A DNA stretch of 28,459 nt from UBA6136 sp044237765 (GCA_044237765.1 JBIIEQ010000044.1:1-28459), one strand, 5' to 3'. Positions 1-8,284 are shown, numbered from the stretch's first letter. Made by a program: numbers and translations. The notes: generated by a model not told the origin, from the letters alone.

Positions 1-73
1 TTAACCGAGTCATCTTATCTTTACTCACGGCGTATTCACTCCTCTCGTAGGCATTGATGACCTTGAAGACCAT
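1..73 (-). CDS. possible start of a leftward ORF cut by the window edge
   Basis: On the minus strand an ATG at 73-71 opens a frame that stays open to the window edge, 24 codons reading MVFKVINAYERSEY and onward. It overlaps the stop codon of a short upstream frame as TGATG, a spacing typical of translationally coupled genes. An AGGAG lies at about 40-44 ahead of a GTG at 28, so the true start could also be that GTG. No family is recognisable from so few residues. The reading frame alone is weak evidence. Confidence 0.2.
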   Translation of the reverse strand, partial: MVFKVINAYERSEYAVSKDKMTRL

Positions 74-249
74 CAAGAATACGCCGCCTCCATCAGCTGC
101 TCATCCACAACTTTTGAGCATAACTCAGAAGCCTGTCGTAGGGATACCTGTTCGGTCAGCAGCCGTGAGTCACAGGCGGCTAATCCAAGACTCAGGGCTG
201 CGGCCGAGCCTTTCCGGTGGTCGTTCTCTTGCCATCCTGGGCCAAACAT
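73..249 (-). CDS. possible small ORF (58 codons), unknown
   Basis: A minus-strand frame from ATG 249 to TGA 73-75 encodes 58 residues, and its 3' part (SRLLTEQVSLRQASELCSK and onward) has a protein-like composition. It overlaps the last 58 bases of the secreted-protein gene at 192-1100, so a shorter version starting at a CTG or TTG near 190 is also possible. Its stop overlaps the ATG of the next frame. It could equally be the remnant of a larger gene. No homology is claimed. Confidence 0.18.
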   Translation of the reverse strand: MFGPGWQENDHRKGSAAALSLGLAACDSRLLTEQVSLRQASELCSKVVDEQLMEAAYS

Positions 250-1100
250 TCATGCTTGACCGAGAAAGCTTGATTGCCGGATGTATTGCCATCCTCTGCG
301 TACTTGCCAATTTCCAGGGTATACATGCCATCCCCCTCAACCAGCAGACCTTCAGCAGAGAACAGTTTGTCCGTGTTATTAGAGTCAACTAACTCTACAG
401 ACCCTTGACCTTTTGTGACCTTCATCTGGACTTTATATGGCGAATTCATGGTCGCGCCTCTTACCCAGAAGCGATATTTATCGGTCGGCATTGTTGATTT
501 CTTGATCTTCTTCGGCGCACAGGTCACCTGATAACGACGGGTATTGATCTGACTCGTCAGTGAACCGGAGAAGCCCGGTGTATTTGCCGGCGGTTGGCCG
601 ACCGGCTTGACAGGGGGGGTGACTGGCGGGACCGGGGGGTTTCCGTCATCCTGGCCGGGCGGACTGATGTTCACACTGTCCGACGTGCCCGTATGCGCCC
701 CATTGGCCGCCGTACAGTGATGCTCGATGCTAAAGGGTATCTTCCCTCCGGCAGGGGCATCACCCCGTATTATTTTGGTCACCGTCAACTGGTATGGACC
801 ATTACCACCCTTATTGAATATCCAGGGACTGAATACGCCCGCTTGGGTGGCATCGACTGAGACGCCTCCGCCCGCGCCCACTTTGGTGACCGTGAGTCTC
901 AGGCCCACTAGCAGATTTGTGTTGTATTTGATTTGCACCGAGTACTTGTCGGTGTCCCCATTGCCATCGTCATAGCAGGTCACGGTAAAGCGTGAAACAG
1001 AGGCCTCTGTATTGTGGGTGGCCGCTCCCAGTGTATGGGCGTGACAGAGACTGGAAAATAACCAGAGGCTGCCAAGTCCGATAACTAATTTAAATTGCAT
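192..1100 (-). CDS. secreted two-domain protein of unknown function (paralogue of the 17470-18381 gene)
   Basis: The protein has 302 residues and a Sec signal peptide ending near CHA (residues 1-22). Two similar modules of about 100 residues follow, each starting with a strand carrying a Cys (RFTVTCYDD; RYQVTCAPK) and ending with a His-x-Cys strand (SIEHHCTA; SVKHECLA). This suggests a beta-sandwich with one disulfide per module. A Pro/Gly-rich linker (about residues 150-177) joins them. The same architecture occurs at 17470-18381, so the window holds two diverged paralogues. The start has a good ribosome site (GAGGA, about 5 nt before ATG 1100). It lies downstream of the FnIII-protein gene with a 163-bp gap. 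I do not recognise a named family. Export and extracellular or periplasmic location are inferred from the signal peptide. Confidence 0.75.
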   Translation of the reverse strand: MQFKLVIGLGSLWLFSSLCHAHTLGAATHNTEASVSRFTVTCYDDGNGDTDKYSVQIKYNTNLLVGLRLTVTKVGAGGGVSVDATQAGVFSPWIFNKGGNGPYQLTVTKIIRGDAPAGGKIPFSIEHHCTAANGAHTGTSDSVNISPPGQDDGNPPVPPVTPPVKPVGQPPANTPGFSGSLTSQINTRRYQVTCAPKKIKKSTMPTDKYRFWVRGATMNSPYKVQMKVTKGQGSVELVDSNNTDKLFSAEGLLVEGDGMYTLEIGKYAEDGNTSGNQAFSVKHECLAQDGKRTTTGKARPQP

Positions 1101-1263
1101 GGGTGTCCTCGCATGAGTAGGTACATCTAAGTTGAATCGGGGCGGCCATGATACAACCCGCCGTTAGGTTTTACAGACTTTTATGATGTCATCAGGTTCA
1201 CCTCACACATCTGCCACGGTGATGATGCTGGCCCTGACTCACGGTCAGAAACCCGGAGGAATC

Positions 1264-3843
1264 TCATGGCTCGATGCTGATGGCGACCGGGTAGGATTCG
1301 ACCTTGTTGAAGCCCTTGCTGGCCGCTCTGGAGGCCGTCACCTCACAGCGCCCTGCCTTGCCGTGGGTCTTGACCTCAACCTGATTCTTTTTCACGTTCA
1401 ATTGGCAGCGGGTTCCCGGGCTGGCGGATTTTTTGGCGAAGCTCATCTTGCCGGGACCACTGCCGCCTTCGGCGGTCTGGATGACGCTCGCACCGGTTTT
1501 CACCGCGATATTGCCCGGCTGTAGCATGAGGGGTGCCTGATTGAGACGTCCGTCCTTGGCCACGGTGTAACAGCGTTCGCCGGTTGCTTCGGCCGTTTCG
1601 GCATGGCACAGCCACTCATAGCGGGACTTGGCCAGACGCCTGAGATGACTGGACGTCCCCGAGGCACAAAGGTCGCTTTCCGTGGGTTGCTGCGGTGAAA
1701 GCTGATTGGCCGCCACACCACAACGACCACTGGCCGGAGGGGGCATGCTAGACAAGGACAATTGATAGCTACCTCCTGGCGAGGCATTCTTGCCCACAGT
1801 GACGAAAACCTGGTAATCGCCAGGTTGCAGATTTTCCGCGACGAAATGGGCAGTCTGACCCTGACTCTCTGCAAATGATTGATCCAGGTAGACCAGATTC
1901 TGGGTACCTAACGGATTGTTCTGTCTCGGGGTGTAATCCTGATAGCGATTGGCTGCCAAACTGGTATTCCAGCCCCGATAGAGAACAACAGCGGGAATCA
2001 ATTGGGATGCCTGACTACTGTCCGCTGACACGGCGATATCAAGGTTGGCCGGAGCATCCAGCCGAACCAGGCCAAAGTTTATCGACTGGCCGTTGGTGTT
2101 GGGGCTATTGGTCCACAAATCAAAGCCCTCCCCTGCCCCGCTTCTTATGGCATCGGCCCGGCTCAGCTGAATGGTTTCATGATTTGTCGCCAGGTGCGCC
2201 CACCAATAAACCTGCAGGTTGCCGAGATATTTGAAACTGGCCGGGACCTGATTCCACTGTGCCGGCAATGCACCCCATGGGTTTAGGTTATAAGCCAGTC
2301 GATCCGTGATCACCGGTGCCGCGGGTGTCACCGTATTGCTGGGTGATGAGGGATCACTATCCCCTGTCGAATTGATCGCAATGACATTGAAAACATAGGC
2401 AGTGCCATTGCTCAGCCCGCTGACCGTACAAGTGGTTGTCGCCGCCGAACAACCGGAACTGTTGGGGGTAGAAATCACGCGAAAGCCGTTAATGGCACTT
2501 CCACCCGAGTTGGCGGGTGGACTCCAGCTGACGATGGCCGATTGATTGCCGGCAGTGGCCACTACCTGCGTGGGCACGCTGGGAACGGTGGGGGCCGCCG
2601 TTGGCGTTACCGTATTACTAGGAACCGAGGGCAAACTGTTCCCGACCGCATTGCTCGCGGTCACCTTGAATGTATAGGGCGTGCCATTACTCAGTCCGAC
2701 AACGGAGCAACCGAGACCAGTGCTGTTGCAACCGTTGCCTCCCGGCGTGGCTATCGCCGTGTAGCCGGTAATTGCGGAACCCCCATTGCTAGAGGGTGCC
2801 GTCCAGTTGACATAGGCCTGACCATCCCCGGCACTGGCGTTGACAAGCGTGGGGCTGCCCGGAACGGTAGCGGCGACGGGTGTTACCGCATTACTTGGCG
2901 CCGAAGGGGCGCTGGTTCCCACGGCATTGCTCGCGGTCACCGTAAAGGTGTAAGAGGTGCCGTTGGTCAGGCCGGCAACCTGGCAACCTGGCGTCACGCT
3001 TGAGCAAGACTTGCCCTCGGGAGTGGAGGTCGCCACATAGCCGTTGATGGCCGAACCGCCATTACTGATGGGGGCAGTCCAATTGACCAGGGCCGTGGCA
3101 TCGCCGGCAGTCGCCACGACATCGGTCGGGGAATCAGGCGGCTGCGATCCCCCGCCGGTGGGGGTAGTTACCAAGGTTACCTTGTACTGCCCACCCGCCG
3201 AACGATTGGTGCCCACCGTGACAAAAATTTCATAATTGCCGGCGGGAAGATTGGTGAAGGTCTGGTTGATGCTGCCCCCGGCCTGGGTGCCGATGGCATC
3301 GTCGACAAAGGTCAAGCCCTGGGTGCCCAGCGGATTATTGGTCCCAAAATAAATGGTGGTATGCCGCGTGGCCGATTTGCTGGTGTCCCAGCCCTTGTAG
3401 AGCGCGAAGCCAGGCACCATGGCAGAATTATCTGCCTCCACGGTAATACTGAGGTCGGACGCTTGCGCCAGCGTCACCAGCCCAAACCCCATATCCATGC
3501 CCCAGCAGTTATCCGGTGCCGCCTCCAGGGTGAAATTGGCCGGCAATCCCAGACTCAGCGCGTTGTTTTTAGAAATTTCCACGGTGTCATGATCGTTGGC
3601 CATTCGTGCCAGCCAATACACATCAAGCGAGCCGGTGTAATTCACCGCACCGGGATTGGGTTGCCAACTGGCAGGCAGCGAAACCCGACTGCCCGAGTCG
3701 ACAGTGTATTCGGTCAGGTTATAGAAAGCGGAGGAAAACGCTACCGAGGGGAGAATCCAAAGCCAGACAGCCATCCAGAGCCCGATGGCTTTGGGCTGCT
3801 CAGAGAAGGATCGAATCCAGTTTGAAAAAAGGCGGCAGCACAT
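1264..3843 (-). CDS. large secreted protein: CorA/MopE-like module, three FnIII repeats, second module, Cys-containing tail
   Basis: The protein has 859 residues with an N-terminal signal (about 1-39, ending SSA). Residues about 40-230 form a module with LSITVEADNSAMVPGFALYKGWD and NYEIFVTVGTN strands. Three tandem fibronectin type III domains follow at about 235-325, 326-418 and 419-510, recognised by the NWTAPxSNGGSAIxGY and NGTxYTFxVTASNAVG motifs and an SCSxxTxGC-type cysteine pair. Residues about 511-700 repeat the first module (IPAVVLYRGWNTS, DYQVFVTVGKN). The tail (700-859) contains several cysteines. The paired outer modules loosely resemble the CorA-like proteins at 4064 and 7370 (…HPAVAVWKRP… and …YQIFVG…), so they may share that fold; this is inference. 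FnIII repeats usually mediate extracellular binding, so a surface or matrix protein is likely. No catalytic site is visible. Confidence 0.8.
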   Translation of the reverse strand: MCCRLFSNWIRSFSEQPKAIGLWMAVWLWILPSVAFSSAFYNLTEYTVDSGSRVSLPASWQPNPGAVNYTGSLDVYWLARMANDHDTVEISKNNALSLGLPANFTLEAAPDNCWGMDMGFGLVTLAQASDLSITVEADNSAMVPGFALYKGWDTSKSATRHTTIYFGTNNPLGTQGLTFVDDAIGTQAGGSINQTFTNLPAGNYEIFVTVGTNRSAGGQYKVTLVTTPTGGGSQPPDSPTDVVATAGDATALVNWTAPISNGGSAINGYVATSTPEGKSCSSVTPGCQVAGLTNGTSYTFTVTASNAVGTSAPSAPSNAVTPVAATVPGSPTLVNASAGDGQAYVNWTAPSSNGGSAITGYTAIATPGGNGCNSTGLGCSVVGLSNGTPYTFKVTASNAVGNSLPSVPSNTVTPTAAPTVPSVPTQVVATAGNQSAIVSWSPPANSGGSAINGFRVISTPNSSGCSAATTTCTVSGLSNGTAYVFNVIAINSTGDSDPSSPSNTVTPAAPVITDRLAYNLNPWGALPAQWNQVPASFKYLGNLQVYWWAHLATNHETIQLSRADAIRSGAGEGFDLWTNSPNTNGQSINFGLVRLDAPANLDIAVSADSSQASQLIPAVVLYRGWNTSLAANRYQDYTPRQNNPLGTQNLVYLDQSFAESQGQTAHFVAENLQPGDYQVFVTVGKNASPGGSYQLSLSSMPPPASGRCGVAANQLSPQQPTESDLCASGTSSHLRRLAKSRYEWLCHAETAEATGERCYTVAKDGRLNQAPLMLQPGNIAVKTGASVIQTAEGGSGPGKMSFAKKSASPGTRCQLNVKKNQVEVKTHGKAGRCEVTASRAASKGFNKVESYPVAISIEP

Positions 3844-4063
3844 TGTGGATTCCCCGGTTTGAGTGGAATTCAGAAAACATTCGAGCCGGTTGTACCGGCC
3901 CGAATCATAGGGGCCTATTCCCCCTCACTAGTGAAAAGCAAACAAATACGCCGAACCCTCATATCGCCAAGGTGGAACCTACCAAGAACGAGCGTAACCA
4001 CCATGGCATTCTAGGGGCCTAAGGCCAAGAAGTAGCCCAAGACCTTTGAAGGTTAACCTTGGC

Positions 4064-4906
4064 TTACCGTCGGACTGTGACCTGGACCGGCATAAAGGCA
4101 TTAACGTCCACACCATCATCCGGGTTCATGCCACCAACAAAAATCTGGTACTGAGCCGTTTCATCCGCACGGAACTCCATAGTCAGGAAACCGGGCCTGC
4201 CATCGCGCTCTTGCTCGAGTGCCGGATTGACATTCAAGCTGTAGTCACGAAGGCTCTTCGCACGATCCGCGTCATAGACGGCTTTGGCAAATAGCATCCT
4301 GGCCATACCAATGTCTGTGGAGCCATCTTCCAAAAGCAGTCCGGTAGTCGCAGTGACCTCTGCATTGGGTAACAAAGCAGCCTTCCAGAAATCGCAAGGG
4401 GTGGCGGTGACGCTGGTACCCGCGATTGTCCGCGTCCAACTGGTAGTACATCCACTACCGCCGCCAGATTCCATAACATGACGTTGTGATTTTCCTGAGT
4501 TAATGTAGCTCTGGACCGGAAAGAAATTATGATCCGGCACACGGTTTGCTGGGGTCAGATTGGTCACCTTGGAGCCATCGGGGTAAACGTAAGGCTGTTC
4601 TGGTGTACCAATCGGTCGCTTCCACACCGCTACCGCCGGATGTAGACCTGGATTTGATCTACCGTCCACGGTCACTTTGTAAGTCTTCCCCTTGGTGGCA
4701 TTGAAAACGCCCCACTTACCATGCATGGCCCAGCCCTGATAACCAAACCTTGGGTCACTAAACGACGCCGCACGAATGGACATCACTTCCGGAGCATCGT
4801 TGAGGGTGAAATTAACCGGGGTAACTGTAGTCCAGGCATTTGCCGTGGAAGCAGCCAGCAACCCCGTGATGACTGCCGTAAAAAGGCTGGTTTTGGTTTT
4901 CGTCAT
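4064..4906 (-). CDS. CorA/MopE-family secreted copper-binding-like protein (copy B)
   Basis: The 280-residue product starts at ATG 4906, chosen because AAGGAG lies just upstream and a normal signal peptide follows (residues 1-24, cleaved at ANA/WTT). An in-frame ATG at 4999 would add 31 implausible residues. Conserved segments are FSDPRFGYQGWAMHGKWG (W59, M61, H62), LHPAVAVWKRP (H89) and a C-terminal YQIFVGGMNPDDG. They match my memory of the methanotroph CorA family, whose Cu(I) site uses histidines and a Trp-derived kynurenine. In this copy Met, not His, sits two residues after the key Trp. Two further cysteines (GCTTSW, TPCDFW) may form a disulfide. It follows a di-heme peroxidase gene by 191 bp and has its own sigma-54-like promoter and palindromic operator. 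The family call is fairly confident; metal binding is untested. Confidence 0.75.
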   Translation of the reverse strand: MTKTKTSLFTAVITGLLAASTANAWTTVTPVNFTLNDAPEVMSIRAASFSDPRFGYQGWAMHGKWGVFNATKGKTYKVTVDGRSNPGLHPAVAVWKRPIGTPEQPYVYPDGSKVTNLTPANRVPDHNFFPVQSYINSGKSQRHVMESGGGSGCTTSWTRTIAGTSVTATPCDFWKAALLPNAEVTATTGLLLEDGSTDIGMARMLFAKAVYDADRAKSLRDYSLNVNPALEQERDGRPGFLTMEFRADETAQYQIFVGGMNPDDGVDVNAFMPVQVTVRR

Positions 4907-4965
4907 TTCATTCTCCTTGATTAAAAAATCGGCGTGCTTTCGAAGCCTGCACAATGAAATGATAA

Positions 4966-4982
4966 TACACATTCTGTGCCAC
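4966..4982 (-). promoter_or_regulatory. sigma-54-like -24/-12 promoter of CorA-like B
   Basis: On the minus strand the bases read GTGGCACAGAATGTGTA, which fits the YTGGCACG-N4-TTGCW consensus well at -24 (GTGGCAC) and imperfectly at -12 (GTGTA; GT in place of GC). It would start transcription about 50 nt before ATG 4906. Its position matches the stronger site upstream of the paralogue, and the palindromic operator is centred 61 bp further upstream in both, which is the main reason for the call. Confidence 0.5.
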
Positions 4983-5031
4983 ACACTGAACACCAGCAAA
5001 AAGGGGGCACTCAGAGAATGACGCCCGGTAA

Positions 5032-5049
5032 CTGTGTGATATCACACAG
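5032..5049. promoter_or_regulatory. perfect 18-bp palindromic operator (putative enhancer site)
   Basis: CTGTGTGATATCACACAG is a perfect inverted repeat. Its centre (5040.5) is 61 bp upstream of the -24 GG of the sigma-54-like promoter. The same sequence with one mismatch recurs at 8351-8368 at exactly the same distance. The half-sites TGTGA/TCACA are only 2 bp apart, too close for a CRP site. It is best read as a binding site for a sigma-54 enhancer-binding protein or another dimeric regulator. Confidence 0.65.
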
Positions 5050-5054
5050 CCAAA

Positions 5055-5072
5055 GTGCGGGATATCACACAG
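5055..5072. promoter_or_regulatory. second, imperfect copy of the palindromic operator
   Basis: GTGCGGGATATCACACAG matches the 18-bp palindrome at 15 of 18 positions, with one half-site intact. Its centre is 23 bp from that of the perfect copy, so the two sites lie on roughly the same DNA face. Paired sites are common for enhancer-binding proteins that act as oligomers. Confidence 0.5.
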
Positions 5073-5097
5073 TGACTTTAATGACGCAGCAATCGAC

Positions 5098-7197
5098 TCA
5101 ATCGCCAAGGTATGCAGCAAAGGGCTGCAAAGGCCCCAGTGCTTGAGGTCGTCCATGTTGTCCGATGGCCGGGATGTCCAGCCACTGATCCTCGCCCCGG
5201 GATGCGGAAGGGTTAGTTAACACATCACTCTGTCCGTGGGGTACTTTCAAACCCGGATGATCAAACGGGGCACGCTCCCAGCGGACGCGCTCGTCGGTTA
5301 GCCCCTGCAAAAAGGCCAGCAGGTTGGCTTTGGTTTCATCGGTAAATCCATGCGGAAAGGCCCCGGTATTAAAATGCTGCTCGTTGCTGACATTCCCCCC
5401 ACGATCATAGAAATCGATCACCTCCTCCAAACTTTTGAAAGCGCCGTTATGCATGTATGGCCCGGACAGTTCCACATTGCGCAGGGAGGGAATTTTGAAA
5501 GAACCCCGAATACTGGAGTACAGCCGGATGTTTGCATGTTTTTTCACCTCCTTTGCCGCCAGTTTGCTTACCGGCACCTGATTAAGATTCACCCGATGAC
5601 CACAGTCTTCAGCATTTTCCGGCGAGGCTTGCAACTCGGCTGGCTGATAGTCCTTGGTGAACGGATAGGTAAAGTCACATGGCAAGACCTTGATGGGGTC
5701 AACCAGGGTTTTTGAGGGATCCAGCACCCGAGCCAGAAACTGATCGGTGAAGGACAAGGGATTACCCCAGGGGTCCTTGCCCCCCAGTCCCACATCGTAA
5801 TCCGTGGGCGTTACGCTGGTGTTGGCGAAACCGACGTCCATCACCGCCTGCAGAACCCCCACGCCATCAAAATCCCCGTTAAGCACCCGACGGTCAATCA
5901 GACGCGGCGGATGGGTCCCGGCGTCTTCGGAGAGGTGCGGTTCCGAGGCCAACGAGAGATTGGGTCCGGTATGGCATGACGAGCAAACTTCTACTTGAAA
6001 ATCATCGTAACCCCTCCGCTGCTGCGCATTGAAGGCAGACGGATAGCCTTCGGCATCACGTGGGGAGTCAAACGGGCTGTCGTCGGAGATCAGGGTGTCT
6101 TCATACAGCTGTATGGCCAGTCCGAAGAAAAAGGCGAAGTTGGCTTCCAGTTGGTTGAACGGGGGGGCATCACTGCCCGGCCGGCCGAAGTCACCCTGGC
6201 CGGACCAGTAGCGAGGGGCGAAGCTTTTCTTGATCCAGTCGGCATAGCTGCCGGTGAGCCCCTTGCCAGTGTCATGGCGGACCGGGCCGAGGGCGCTGTC
6301 TTCGGGGTGGACATCCTGGGCTTCCAGCGGTCGACGGGGGGCAAGCTTGCGACCGAGCAGGGGGAAGGTCCTGAGGGTGCAGGACATTTCTTTCATGTCG
6401 AGCGGGGGGGCGACGGCCTGGGAGGCGAGCGAGGCGTTCTTGAGCAGGAGTCGGGTCTTGACGGTCTTGCCGTCCTTGACTTCCCAGACGCCGGCTTCTG
6501 GATCGCGGGCGCCAAAGGCGTTTTCGCCGTTGAAGAGGTTGTTGGCGCGGCCGTCCCAGAAGCCACGGTAGCTGAAGGCGGCGTTGATGACAGTGGGGGC
6601 GTTGCGGGTGGCAACGCGGCGGGTGTTGAGACGGCCGGCATGAAAGATCGGGTCTTTAAGTGATTTGCAGACATCCTGACCGTCGCCTTCGGTCTTGACG
6701 CTTTGCAGTTCTCCGTAAAAGGCACCGGCGGAGGAGACGACGTCGTCGGTCTGAAACAGGATTTTTGAGCTTTTGTCCTTGGGGTTCTTGAGCCGGAACA
6801 GGGGGAAGTCACCGGCTTTGAGGGTGTAATTGGCACCGCCCTGGGCACCACTGGCAGTGGGTTCAAAGGTGCTGCCGGTCTTGGACTTTTCATGGCGGAT
6901 GCCGGTGTCCAGCTGGTTGCGGGTACGCCGGTCGACGCCGGCATGGAAATGACAAGTGGCGCAGGCCACGCCGTCACTGCCGACGTTCACGTCCCAGAAC
7001 AGGGCCTTGCCCAGCTGTATCGCCGCCGTCTTGTCGATGACAATCGGGGATTCTCCATCCAGCAAACCCGGGGTCACCGGGACGCTGATGCCCTTGAGAG
7101 GGCGGGAGCCAAGATCTTTCTTGAGTGCATTAGCAGATAGCGATAACGGGCCAAAAAGGCAAATTAGCGTAATAAACAGTTTCGCGCTTCGCTTCAT
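5098..7197 (-). CDS. di-heme cytochrome c peroxidase, CorB/SACCP-like (peroxidase 1)
   Basis: The 699-residue product starts at ATG 7197 (MKRSAKLFIT, a normal signal peptide); an in-frame start at 7224 would add nine residues. Two c-type heme motifs are visible: CATCH at 79-83 and CSSCH at 405-409. It belongs to the MauG/bacterial cytochrome c peroxidase superfamily, but is about twice the classical length, as are the surface-associated peroxidases next to CorA and MopE in methanotrophs. Such enzymes are proposed to oxidise the CorA/MopE tryptophan to kynurenine. It lies 172 bp downstream of CorA-like A and 191 bp upstream of CorA-like B. The N-terminal half is almost identical in DNA to peroxidase 2 while much of the C-terminal half has diverged. 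Confidence 0.85.
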   Translation of the reverse strand: MKRSAKLFITLICLFGPLSLSANALKKDLGSRPLKGISVPVTPGLLDGESPIVIDKTAAIQLGKALFWDVNVGSDGVACATCHFHAGVDRRTRNQLDTGIRHEKSKTGSTFEPTASGAQGGANYTLKAGDFPLFRLKNPKDKSSKILFQTDDVVSSAGAFYGELQSVKTEGDGQDVCKSLKDPIFHAGRLNTRRVATRNAPTVINAAFSYRGFWDGRANNLFNGENAFGARDPEAGVWEVKDGKTVKTRLLLKNASLASQAVAPPLDMKEMSCTLRTFPLLGRKLAPRRPLEAQDVHPEDSALGPVRHDTGKGLTGSYADWIKKSFAPRYWSGQGDFGRPGSDAPPFNQLEANFAFFFGLAIQLYEDTLISDDSPFDSPRDAEGYPSAFNAQQRRGYDDFQVEVCSSCHTGPNLSLASEPHLSEDAGTHPPRLIDRRVLNGDFDGVGVLQAVMDVGFANTSVTPTDYDVGLGGKDPWGNPLSFTDQFLARVLDPSKTLVDPIKVLPCDFTYPFTKDYQPAELQASPENAEDCGHRVNLNQVPVSKLAAKEVKKHANIRLYSSIRGSFKIPSLRNVELSGPYMHNGAFKSLEEVIDFYDRGGNVSNEQHFNTGAFPHGFTDETKANLLAFLQGLTDERVRWERAPFDHPGLKVPHGQSDVLTNPSASRGEDQWLDIPAIGQHGRPQALGPLQPFAAYLGD
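6011..7108 (-). repeat. 1.1-kb near-identical block, copy 1 (shared with 9329-10426)
   Basis: This stretch aligns with 9329-10426 without a gap at a constant offset of 3318 bp and with only about twenty visible base differences, mostly silent. It covers the N-terminal half of peroxidase 1. A second shared patch lies at about 5671-5851 (matching 8989-9169, same offset). The flanking regions are clearly more diverged, which indicates local gene conversion within an older tandem duplication. Confidence 0.85.
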
Positions 7198-7369
7198 TGA
7201 CCATAAACTAACAAGATATTGCATTAATGCTGGCGATTCTTAACAGCGTGATGGATTTATTGGCGGGTAATGGTCCAATCCGGAGCTTCCTTCAGATTCA
7301 TTGAAATAGAGAACCCGATGGCATTAGTTCGACATCGACTTCCATCGAGCCCCCTATTTTATTTACAGC

Positions 7370-8221
7370 CTATCGTTTTACCGATACTTCAACGTTGTAC
7401 CACGCAACTGGTGTCCCTGGATCCGGGTTCATAGCTCCCACGAAAAACTCATACTGAGAAGTTTCATCAGCGGTGAACTGCATTGTCAGGAAGCCCTGTT
7501 TGCCATCACGCTGCTGCTCCAGCAAGGGATTAACATTAAGCGTGTTCCACATCTTACCAGCCCGATCCGCATCATAGACTGCCTTGGCAAAGAGCATGCG
7601 TGGGTAACCGATATTAGTTGTACCATCTTCCAAAAGAACTCCAGGTTGAGCAGCCAACTCATCTTTCGTTCTCAATGCTGCAGACCAGAAGCTGCAATTA
7701 GGGGCCGTGATTGTTGTTCCATTAATAGTCCTAGTCCATTGGGTTTGGCAGTCGCTGCCCCCTCCGGATGACTCCATAACATGTTGCTGAGCTACACCAG
7801 ACTCTATGTAGCTTTGCATTGGGAAGAAAAAGTGGTCCGGTACGTTGACGGCGGGAGTCAGGTTAGTCAGCGAGACGAATTTATTCTGATCACCGTCCCA
7901 ATAAGTGTAAGGTTGAGAGGGTGTCCCGATTGGTCGTTTCCATAACGCTACGGCGGGATGTACACCTACATTCGCACGGCCATCCACAACAATCTTGTAC
8001 TGCTTTCCCTTCACTGCATTGAAAGTCCCCCAGCGCCCTTGGTGAGCCCAACCCTGATACCCGAAAGCGGGATCACTAAAGCCTGATGCTCGAATTTGAT
8101 TCACCTGACCGGCACCGTTGATGTCAAAGGGTTTCGCATCAACGGTTGTCCATGCACTGGCATTCGTCGCCATGAATATCCCGACCAGCGCTGTCGCAGT
8201 TATTGTGCTTGAAGTTTTCAA
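7370..8221 (-). CDS. CorA/MopE-family secreted copper-binding-like protein (copy A)
   Basis: The product has 283 residues and begins at a TTG codon (8221-8219) preceded by AGGAG at a 6-nt spacing. The signal peptide ends at ASA/WTT after residue 23, just as in copy B. The proposed copper-site segment GYQGWAHQGRWG (W58, H60) has His two residues after Trp, the arrangement I recall for CorA and MopE. A second conserved His is in VHPAVALWKRP (H88). The C-terminus shares the YEFFVGAMNPD strand. Two cysteines (SDCQTQW, NCSFW) are conserved with copy B. The two proteins are clearly paralogous along their whole length. Secretion and surface attachment are expected from the family. It is followed by peroxidase 1, the corA-corB order reported for methanotrophs. 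Confidence 0.78.
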   Translation of the reverse strand: MKTSSTITATALVGIFMATNASAWTTVDAKPFDINGAGQVNQIRASGFSDPAFGYQGWAHQGRWGTFNAVKGKQYKIVVDGRANVGVHPAVALWKRPIGTPSQPYTYWDGDQNKFVSLTNLTPAVNVPDHFFFPMQSYIESGVAQQHVMESSGGGSDCQTQWTRTINGTTITAPNCSFWSAALRTKDELAAQPGVLLEDGTTNIGYPRMLFAKAVYDADRAGKMWNTLNVNPLLEQQRDGKQGFLTMQFTADETSQYEFFVGAMNPDPGTPVAWYNVEVSVKR

Positions 8222-8284
8222 TTTTTACTCCTGTGGTTCTTTCCATCATTGCTGGAAAAGGATTATTCCAACGCGCAGGAAAAA

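Noticed and set aside
4035..4063. Hairpin-like CCAAG…CTTGG with the palindrome AAGGTTAACCTT after CorA-like B as a terminator
   Set aside because: The stem is short with a large loop and no T-run follows on the minus strand; kept only as a possible 3'-end structure.
5032..5049. The palindrome as a CRP or FNR site
   Set aside because: TGTGA and TCACA are separated by 2 bp rather than 6, and the FNR half-sites TTGAT/ATCAA are absent.
5995..6663. 222-codon plus-strand frame (and its twin at 9289-9981) opposite the peroxidases
   Set aside because: Both are antisense to clear peroxidase coding sequence and repeat only because that DNA is duplicated; no ribosome site or domain.
7250..7290. Another GG-N10-GC match upstream of peroxidase 1
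   Set aside because: Flanking bases fit neither half of the consensus and there is no operator; peroxidase 1 is more simply read through from CorA-like A.
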